NCBI GenBank assembly: GCA_023264075.1
Contig: JALQTG010000256.1
Span: 1 to 11,307, forward strand
DNA length: 11,307 nucleotides
Reading direction: 5' to 3'
Source of the DNA: Crocinitomicaceae bacterium
GTDB lineage: Bacteria > Bacteroidota > Bacteroidia > Flavobacteriales_D > Crocinitomicaceae
A program made the position numbers and the translations under genes. The notes below the pieces were generated by a model. The model searched no databases, had not been told where the DNA came from, and was given only the letters and a program-made list of their open reading frames with translations. This document shows positions 6,632 to 11,307 of the stretch, one piece after another (within the stretch, counting starts at the first letter, position 1; each line of letters starts with the position of its first letter).

Positions 6632-7198
6632 ATGTTCGATCAAACTATTATTCTAGGTTCAGGTTCGCCCCGAAGAAAGGAACTTTTAGAGTCGCTCGGG
6701 TTTTCATTTACTGTGAAATCGAAAGCTACCGATGAATCGTTTCCTACCACTATGGCGCCTAAGGATGTTCCAGTCTATTTAGCCAAGAAAAAAGCAGCTG
6801 CCCTCCTACCCGAGTTAAACCAACATGAACTGCTTATTACGGCTGACACGATTGTCGTTTTGGAAGAGAACATCCTAGGAAAACCAACCTCATTGGAAGA
6901 AGCCAAAAGCATGTTACGCCAACTGTCGGGTAAAAAACACGACGTAATCAGTGGTGTCTACATTAAATCCTTGGAGAAAGAAAAAGAGATTACTATTTCA
7001 ACAGCAGTCTATTTTAAGCCACTTTCTGAAGCAGAAATCAATTACTACGTAAATACCTTTTCTCCGCTAGACAAAGCAGGCGCTTATGGAATTCAAGAAT
7101 GGATAGGTCAAATCGGGGTTAAAAAAATCCATGGTTCCTATTACAATGTAGTAGGACTTCCTACAGAAGCAGTGTGGAAAGTATTGAAGAATTGGTAA
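6632..7198 (+). CDS. maf: Maf family nucleotide pyrophosphatase (dTTP/UTPase type)
   Basis: The 188-residue product hydrolyses nucleoside triphosphates to the monophosphate and pyrophosphate, thought to clear non-canonical or excess nucleotides. The motifs are complete: GSGSPRRKELL (9-19), TADTIVVL (70-77) with the acidic Asp72, GKP (83-85), HDVISGV (103-109), DKAGAYGIQ (147-155) and GSYYNVVGLP (168-177). DKAGAYGIQ is typical of the YhdE branch acting on dTTP/UTP. The ATG at 6632 begins one base after the recR stop (TAG-T-ATG), so translation is probably coupled. An in-frame ATG at 6578 would add 18 residues overlapping recR that precede the conserved start of the fold, and it is rejected. 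The exact substrate preference is inferred from the motif. Confidence 0.94.
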   Translation: MFDQTIILGSGSPRRKELLESLGFSFTVKSKATDESFPTTMAPKDVPVYLAKKKAAALLPELNQHELLITADTIVVLEENILGKPTSLEEAKSMLRQLSGKKHDVISGVYIKSLEKEKEITISTAVYFKPLSEAEINYYVNTFSPLDKAGAYGIQEWIGQIGVKKIHGSYYNVVGLPTEAVWKVLKNW

Positions 7199-7254
7199 TG
7201 ATATTTCGTAAAATTGAATTCCAATCTCACAGGATTATTAACTTTCTACTTTAA

Positions 7255-7285
7255 TTTGATTTACGCTACACAATGACTAAATTTG
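7255..7285 (+). promoter_or_regulatory. Promoter of pruA: TTTG - 19 bp - TAAATTTG
   Basis: This is the best complete Bacteroidota-type promoter in the window. A -33 TTTG (7255-7258), a 19-bp spacer and a perfect -7 box TAAATTTG (7278-7285) are followed 22 nt later by the pruA ATG. The predicted leader is about 15-18 nt, AT-rich, without a Shine-Dalgarno sequence. The rest of the 109-bp spacer after maf shows no terminator-like hairpin. Confidence 0.65.
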
Positions 7286-7307
7286 TAAAAATTCAAAATT
7301 TACAATT

Positions 7308-8936
7308 ATGTCAAACGCATTCTTTGCTGTTCCAAAAGCAATAAACGAACCTGTTAAATCATACGCTCCTGGATCTCCGGAGAGAGAATCTCTTCTAGCA
7401 AAATACAATGAACTATACAATCAAGCGCCGATTGATGTTCCGATGTATATTGGGAATCAACAAGTGAGAACAGACAACAAAAAAACACTGAATCCACCGC
7501 ACGATCACAAAAAAGTGTTGGGTCACTTTTCATACGGAACACAAGACCACGTGAAGCAAGCCATTGATGCAGCTCTAGCGGCAAAAAAAGATTGGGCGAA
7601 TTTGCCTTGGGAAGACAGAGCAAGTATTTTCTTGAAGGCAGCTGATTTGTTAGCGGGACCGTTCCGTGACAAAATGAATGCAGCCTCTATGCTTGCTCAG
7701 TCGAAAAATGTATTTCAAGCAGAAATAGATGCTGCTTGTGAAATGATTGACTTTTTCCGTTTCAATGTGCAGTACATGACACAAATTTACAAGGAACAAC
7801 CCGAATCATTACCAGGATTATGGAACAGACTTCAATACCGACCATTGGAAGGATTTATTTTTGCCATTACTCCATTTAATTTCACGTCAATCGCAGCAAA
7901 CCTCTGTGCGGCTCCAGCTATGATGGGGAATGTTGTGGTTTGGAAACCTGCAGATACGCAAGTATATTCAGCGCAAGTTATTATGGAGCTTTTCCAAGCA
8001 GCCGGACTTCCAGATGGTGTCATCAATATGATTACAGTGGATGGACCAACGGCAGGAGATGTAGTATTTAACCACCCCGACTTTGCAGGATTGCATTTCA
8101 CGGGTTCTACAGGTGTTTTCAGACACTTATGGAAGGAAATTGGAATGAACATCGATAAGTACAAAACTTATCCGCGTATCGTTGGTGAAACAGGTGGAAA
8201 AGACTTCGTTATGATGCATCAATCTGCGGATCCAAAAGAAGTAGCAACAGCCATGGCGAGAGGAGCTTTTGAATTCCAAGGACAAAAGTGTTCTGCGGCA
8301 TCTAGAGCTTACATTCCTGCGTGTTGTGCAAAAGAAGTGAAAGAAGAATTGGTAAAGCAAGTGAGCTCATTCAAAATGGGCTCAACGGTAGATCCATCGA
8401 ACTTTGTCAATGCAGTTATTGATGAAAAAGCGTTTGATAAAATAGCTGGATACATTGACTTCATTAAGGAACAAGACGATGCAGAAATCGTTGTTGGTGG
8501 ACATTACGACAAATCGGTGGGTTACTTTATCGAGCCTACTGTTGTGTTCACGTCCAACCCGAAATTCAGAACCATGTGTGAAGAAATCTTTGGACCTGTA
8601 CTTACAGTTTACACGTATGACGAGAACAAATATGAAGAAACACTAGAGTTACTTGATTCAACTTCAGAATACGCTCTTACAGGTTGTGTCATGGCGAAAG
8701 ATCGATATGCAATTAATACAGCTGTGAAATTATTGGAGAACAGTGCTGGTAATTTCTACATCAATGATAAACCAACAGGTGCTGTGGTGGGCCAACAACC
8801 GTTTGGAGGAGCTAGAGCTTCTGGAACAAATGACAAAGCGGGTGCAGCAATGAACTTATTGCGATGGGTTTCTGCACGCACCATTAAAGAAACATTCGTT
8901 CCACCAACTGACTATCGTTACCCATTCTTAGGGTAA
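7308..8936 (+). CDS. pruA: 1-pyrroline-5-carboxylate dehydrogenase
   Basis: The 542-residue aldehyde dehydrogenase oxidises glutamate-5-semialdehyde (open form of pyrroline-5-carboxylate) to glutamate with NAD+, the last step of proline and ornithine breakdown. It belongs to the stand-alone, mitochondrial ALDH4A1-like type and not to PutA fusions. Catalytic elements are visible: ITPFNF (187-192) with oxyanion-site Asn191, VWKPAD (211-216) with Lys213, the Rossmann loop FTGSTGV (264-270), general-base Glu294 in GETGGKD, nucleophile Cys328 in FQGQKCSAASR, and EIFGPV (426-431) with cofactor-contacting Glu426. The C-terminal PFGGARASGTNDKAG (498-512) is also family-typical. It has its own promoter and is followed 33 bp later by yqgE. 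No proline dehydrogenase gene is present in the window. Confidence 0.96.
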   Translation: MSNAFFAVPKAINEPVKSYAPGSPERESLLAKYNELYNQAPIDVPMYIGNQQVRTDNKKTLNPPHDHKKVLGHFSYGTQDHVKQAIDAALAAKKDWANLPWEDRASIFLKAADLLAGPFRDKMNAASMLAQSKNVFQAEIDAACEMIDFFRFNVQYMTQIYKEQPESLPGLWNRLQYRPLEGFIFAITPFNFTSIAANLCAAPAMMGNVVVWKPADTQVYSAQVIMELFQAAGLPDGVINMITVDGPTAGDVVFNHPDFAGLHFTGSTGVFRHLWKEIGMNIDKYKTYPRIVGETGGKDFVMMHQSADPKEVATAMARGAFEFQGQKCSAASRAYIPACCAKEVKEELVKQVSSFKMGSTVDPSNFVNAVIDEKAFDKIAGYIDFIKEQDDAEIVVGGHYDKSVGYFIEPTVVFTSNPKFRTMCEEIFGPVLTVYTYDENKYEETLELLDSTSEYALTGCVMAKDRYAINTAVKLLENSAGNFYINDKPTGAVVGQQPFGGARASGTNDKAGAAMNLLRWVSARTIKETFVPPTDYRYPFLG

Positions 8937-8969
8937 TCAAATCTCAGTTCTAAATTCTGAACTCAAAAA

Positions 8970-9545
8970 GTGGATTTACGCTTCGAAAATAAAAGAAAAG
9001 CTAAAAAGGGTCGTGTGTTAATCGCCGACCCTTTTTCTGATGACGAATACTTCGGACGCTCGGTAGTTTTTCTTTGTGAACATAATGAAGAAGGTAGTTT
9101 TGGCTTTGTGCTAACGAACTACATCGACTTAGACTTACAGGAGGTGGCTAAAAACTTCCCAAAGTTTAACACAAAAGTAAGTATTGGTGGCCCTGTGCAT
9201 ACAGAGAATATCTATTTCATCCATACCCTAGGAGAACTCATACCGGAGAGTCAGCTCGTGGAAGATGGAATTTATTTAGGGGGAGATTACGATACGCTTC
9301 TTCAACTCATCGATGACAATAAGGTCCAGCCAAATCAAGTGCGTTTCTTTTTGGGCTACTCTGGCTGGTCCAAAGGTCAATTGGAGACTGAAATCAAAGA
9401 ACACGCCTGGATTGTGGGATCTGTTTTGAATAACGGCGAAATTATGGATGTGACCGTCGATGATTTATGGACGCATTACATGCGCCGTCAAGGGAAGAAA
9501 TACGACATTCTTGCCAAGTTTCCGAAGGATATTAATGCGAATTAA
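8970..9545 (+). CDS. yqgE: YqgE/AlgH family protein (UPF0301)
   Basis: The 191-residue product has the blocks of the YqgE/AlgH family: GRVLIADPF (14-22), RSVVFLCEHNEEGSFGFVLTN (30-50), IGGPVHTENIYFIHT (72-86) and RFFLGYSGWSKGQLETEI (125-142). The biochemical role of this soluble family is not settled; AlgH has been linked to alginate regulation in Pseudomonas. The start is GTG at 8970: an in-frame stop lies at 8958-8960 and no in-frame ATG occurs before the conserved core, so GTG is the best choice. The 33-bp gap after pruA and the absence of a clear TAnnTTTG box suggest cotranscription with pruA. It converges with the VanX-family gene across a repeat-bearing spacer. Confidence 0.9.
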   Translation: MDLRFENKRKAKKGRVLIADPFSDDEYFGRSVVFLCEHNEEGSFGFVLTNYIDLDLQEVAKNFPKFNTKVSIGGPVHTENIYFIHTLGELIPESQLVEDGIYLGGDYDTLLQLIDDNKVQPNQVRFFLGYSGWSKGQLETEIKEHAWIVGSVLNNGEIMDVTVDDLWTHYMRRQGKKYDILAKFPKDINAN

Positions 9546-9560
9546 TGGATAAGGGCGTCA

Positions 9561-9578
9561 GGGACTGGGACTGGGACT
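9561..9578. repeat. Tandem hexamer (GGGACT)x3
   Basis: Three perfect head-to-tail GGGACT copies, followed by another G, lie 16 bp after the yqgE stop. The tract is noncoding and G-rich on the plus strand in an otherwise AT-rich region. Short tandem units like this can vary in copy number by slippage; no gene expression role can be read from it. Confidence 0.7.
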
Positions 9579-9644
9579 GCGTCCGCTTCAGGCTTGATGT
9601 TTCGCGTATCATCCAATGATTTTATGACTTTTCTCAATCTACGG

Positions 9645-9668
9645 AGTGAAAACGAAGTAGATTTCACT
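9645..9668. terminator. Hairpin in convergent spacer, possible bidirectional terminator
   Basis: AGTGAAA (9645-9651) and TTTCACT (9662-9668) form a 7-bp stem with a 10-nt loop between the convergent yqgE and VanX-family genes. An overlapping alternative stem pairs TCTAC (9638-9642) with GTAGA (9657-9661). No long U-tract follows on either strand, so it is at best a weak intrinsic terminator; position is the main argument. Confidence 0.3.
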
Positions 9669-9700
9669 TTACCACTTTCGACTTTCCCACTTTCCCACTC
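9666..9700. repeat. Degenerate tandem repeat of ACTTTCCC
   Basis: Successive units read ACTTTACC, ACTTTCG, ACTTTCCC, ACTTTCCC and a partial ACTC: four units of 7-8 bp plus a remnant. The array ends 5 bp before the stop codon of the VanX-family gene. On the minus strand this gives a purine-rich GGGAAAGT series directly after that stop. Pyrimidine/purine asymmetry is strong. Confidence 0.6.
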
Positions 9701-9705
9701 AAAGA

Positions 9706-10503
9706 CTACTCAACAACTTCATACAATTCTTTCGCGGTATCCCTTGAATGCGCATTAAAGTGCCACCATTCCGTTTGGAGAACCCAAAATCCACCTTGGC
9801 GCATAGCTTTTCTGAGCAATTGTCGATGCGCATATTGTACGGAGGTTAATTCACCTGTTGATAGAAAATGACTTTCGAATTCTGGATAAGCTATTTTGCG
9901 CATATCATCATAACCTGCGCCCATATCAACAGGCCCAACCCCCTCTTTCCATAGGGTTACGTCAACCGCGCAACCATAACTATGTAAACTTCCATTTTTC
10001 GGATTACTTACAAATTTTGTCCGCTGATCTACCGGTATTGAATCCAGCAACTCCCACATGAATTGTTGAACCGAATTTGGACGAACAGCATCATAAATGA
10101 GCAGCGAATATCCAGGATGATTTTCGGTAAGATAGTCCTGCACTTTCCCCAAACGTTGGGCAACTTCAGGTTGCAAGTACGCATCCCTAAAACCTCCGTA
10201 GACATTTGTATTCATAAAATTATCCGTTGTAGCATATTTCAACTCCACGCGAATATTAGGGTTGATGGATTGCACGTTAACTAATCCTGCGGCAATTATC
10301 CTAGGACTAATTGTGTCTATGCTTTCGGGGAGATTCATGGTTGAAGCATCCTCAACCACTTCCTCTAGAAGTTGAGGTGCGGCCCGTTGATCCAATGCAG
10401 CTTCTTCTTCCCTGCAACCGGATAGAAGCGCAATTGCAAGAAGCATGAATATCCAATTTACGTTGAGCATAAAATGAGTAACTTTAGAAATGCTGAACAA
10501 CAT
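9706..10503 (-). CDS. Lipoprotein of the VanX D-alanyl-D-alanine dipeptidase family
   Basis: The 265-residue zinc metallopeptidase (M15D type) should cleave D-Ala-D-Ala or a similar dipeptide. Core motifs: KYATTDNFMNTNVYGGFRD (89-107), DAVRP with Arg141, zinc ligands His174 and Asp181 in SLHSYGCAVDVTL, VDMGAGYDD (192-200), and EWWHF with catalytic Glu245 and zinc ligand His248. Unlike cytoplasmic VanX of resistance operons, it carries a lipoprotein signal: hydrophobic stretch 13-27, lipobox LLSGC and Cys30. The residues after the cysteine, REEEAALDQ, are strongly acidic, resembling the surface-export signal of Bacteroidota lipoproteins. About 50 linker residues precede the catalytic domain. 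Start 10503 gives an n-region with Lys7; Met12 (10470) is an alternative, but its n-region has no positive charge. No vanH/vanA ligase genes are nearby, so peptidoglycan turnover or peptide scavenging is likelier than vancomycin resistance. Confidence 0.88.
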   Translation of the reverse strand: MLFSISKVTHFMLNVNWIFMLLAIALLSGCREEEAALDQRAAPQLLEEVVEDASTMNLPESIDTISPRIIAAGLVNVQSINPNIRVELKYATTDNFMNTNVYGGFRDAYLQPEVAQRLGKVQDYLTENHPGYSLLIYDAVRPNSVQQFMWELLDSIPVDQRTKFVSNPKNGSLHSYGCAVDVTLWKEGVGPVDMGAGYDDMRKIAYPEFESHFLSTGELTSVQYAHRQLLRKAMRQGGFWVLQTEWWHFNAHSRDTAKELYEVVE

Positions 10504-10541
10504 ACTGTAAAATTAACGATATTCGCACAAACAAAACCGTT

Positions 10542-11307
10542 ATGCAAAATCCAACCTCTATTTATATTCTTTCCCCCCTTCATTTTGGTTGCAATGCAGA
10601 GACGGCGAAAAACAACCATTTTCAACAGACGCTACCTAATAGTAAGCACCTTGAACAGATGGGTGCAAAAGAACACTACCTTTTCAGAGAACTGCTTCAA
10701 GCCTTCGATATACACACTTTCACGTTGCAGGACGACGAGGAAATCGTGAACTCCGATGCCGTTTTTCTCAATAATTGGTTCAGTGTAATGCCGGATAAAA
10801 CACTCGTTATTTATCCCATGTGGGCAAAGAATAGACGTACTGAAGTTCGAGAAGAAACCATCAACTTCATAAAAGATCGTTCAGGTATTCAAAAAGTACT
10901 GGACTATCGCTCATTTTTAGACGCTGACCAATTCGTAGAAGGGACTGGCTCTATAATCTTCGATTTCCAATACAAAAAAGCCTATGCGTGTATTTCGGAA
11001 CGTACCCATGTACGATTGTTTGAAAAGATCTCTACGGACCTGGGTTTTACGCCGATTTCATTTATCGCAGAAGATGTGCGCGGCAATTCCATTTATCACA
11101 CCAACGTGATGTTGTCCATAGGTGAAAATATTATCGTCATCTGCTCGGAATCTATTAGTGATCCTATCGAACGTCAAATTGTACTCAAAAACCTGGCGCA
11201 AACCAATCGGTGCATAATTGACATCAGCTTTGAACAAATGAATCAATTTGCAGGTAACGTTTTTGAAGTCACCAATTCTAAACATGAAGCGATACTCTGC
11301 ATGAGCT
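10542..11307 (+). CDS. ctlX: CtlX-type citrulline/arginine amidinohydrolase (5' part, 255 codons)
   Basis: The open frame from ATG 10542 runs past the right edge. It matches the CtlX branch of the guanidino-group-modifying (amidinotransferase/deiminase, pentein-fold) enzymes. Blocks in order are FGCNAETAKNN (15-25), SDAVFLNNWFS (71-81), LVIYPMWAKNRR (88-99), EGTGS (133-137), AYACISERT (147-155), the catalytic-His block YHTNVML (185-191, His186) and EQMNQFAGNVFEV (231-243). The nucleophilic Cys expected near the C-terminus, and roughly 50 further residues, lie outside. By family knowledge the enzyme is linked to citrulline breakdown toward ornithine. The usual Arg-Pro near the N-terminus (as in MIRP) reads Ser-Pro here (ILSPLHF). 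The gene diverges from the VanX-family gene with a 38-bp spacer, in which I see no convincing promoter. An in-frame ATG at 10596 (Met19 does not exist; the next methionine is Met40) gives no better start. Confidence 0.85.
   Translation, partial: MQNPTSIYILSPLHFGCNAETAKNNHFQQTLPNSKHLEQMGAKEHYLFRELLQAFDIHTFTLQDDEEIVNSDAVFLNNWFSVMPDKTLVIYPMWAKNRRTEVREETINFIKDRSGIQKVLDYRSFLDADQFVEGTGSIIFDFQYKKAYACISERTHVRLFEKISTDLGFTPISFIAEDVRGNSIYHTNVMLSIGENIIVICSESISDPIERQIVLKNLAQTNRCIIDISFEQMNQFAGNVFEVTNSKHEAILCMS

Noticed and set aside
8127..8360. Open frames antisense to pruA (also 7354-7623 and 7832-8164)
   Set aside because: They are low-information translations opposite a strongly conserved dehydrogenase gene, with no start signals.
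8946..8963. Small inverted repeat AGTTC/GAACT between pruA and yqgE as a terminator
   Set aside because: It has only five AT-rich pairs and an 8-nt loop, no U-tract, and the 33-bp gap argues for readthrough.
9706..10503. Vancomycin-resistance locus
   Set aside because: The VanX-family protein is a lipoprotein and no VanH, VanA/B ligase or VanRS regulator genes flank it.
1..11307. Mobile element, phage, toxin-antitoxin, CRISPR or secondary-metabolite system
   Set aside because: No transposase, integrase, spacer array, tRNA attachment site, toxin pair or biosynthetic cluster is visible on either strand.

Overview
The window looks like a piece of a Bacteroidota chromosome, most likely Flavobacteriales (a Fluviicola/Crocinitomicaceae- or Cryomorphaceae-like organism). 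This rests on three things: a TamL-type lipoprotein TamA homologue, which is characteristic of the phylum; Bacteroidota-type -7 promoter boxes (TAnnTTTG) in front of at least five genes with no Shine-Dalgarno sequences; and moderately AT-rich, densely packed genes. The genus is inference. I see no mobile element, phage, CRISPR array, tRNA or rRNA, and no strong sign of horizontal transfer.

Layout. 1-1452 (-): 5' part of tamL, running off the left edge. 1592-2473 (-): bile-acid:sodium-symporter (BASS) family transporter. 2603-4600 (-): urocanate hydratase hutU, long form. 4726-5190 (-): smpB, preceded at 5200-5901 (-) by a seven-helix membrane protein of unknown function, the two forming one unit. 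Across a 111-bp divergent spacer, 6013-6630 (+) recR and 6632-7198 (+) maf form a tightly coupled pair. 7308-8936 (+) pruA is followed 33 bp later by 8970-9545 (+) yqgE. A repeat-rich convergent spacer (9546-9705) separates yqgE from 9706-10503 (-), a lipoprotein of the VanX D-Ala-D-Ala dipeptidase family. From 10542 (+) a ctlX-type amidinohydrolase runs off the right edge.

Functionally the window mixes housekeeping (RecR in recombinational repair, SmpB in ribosome rescue, Maf in nucleotide-pool cleaning, TamL in outer-membrane biogenesis) with scattered catabolic steps: HutU (histidine), PruA (proline/ornithine) and CtlX (citrulline), all of which can feed glutamate. None of the partner genes (hutH/I/G, proline dehydrogenase, ornithine aminotransferase) is present, so these are isolated pathway genes and not a catabolic operon.

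I find no convincing new biological system here. The items most worth a second look are the near-leaderless promoter arrangement, including two almost identical promoter/start 15-mers facing away from each other across the recR spacer; the acidic, surface-export-like signal behind the lipobox of the VanX-family lipoprotein; a stem with two mutually exclusive pairings over the BASS stop codon; the short-repeat convergent spacer; and the unassigned seven-helix protein cotranscribed with smpB.
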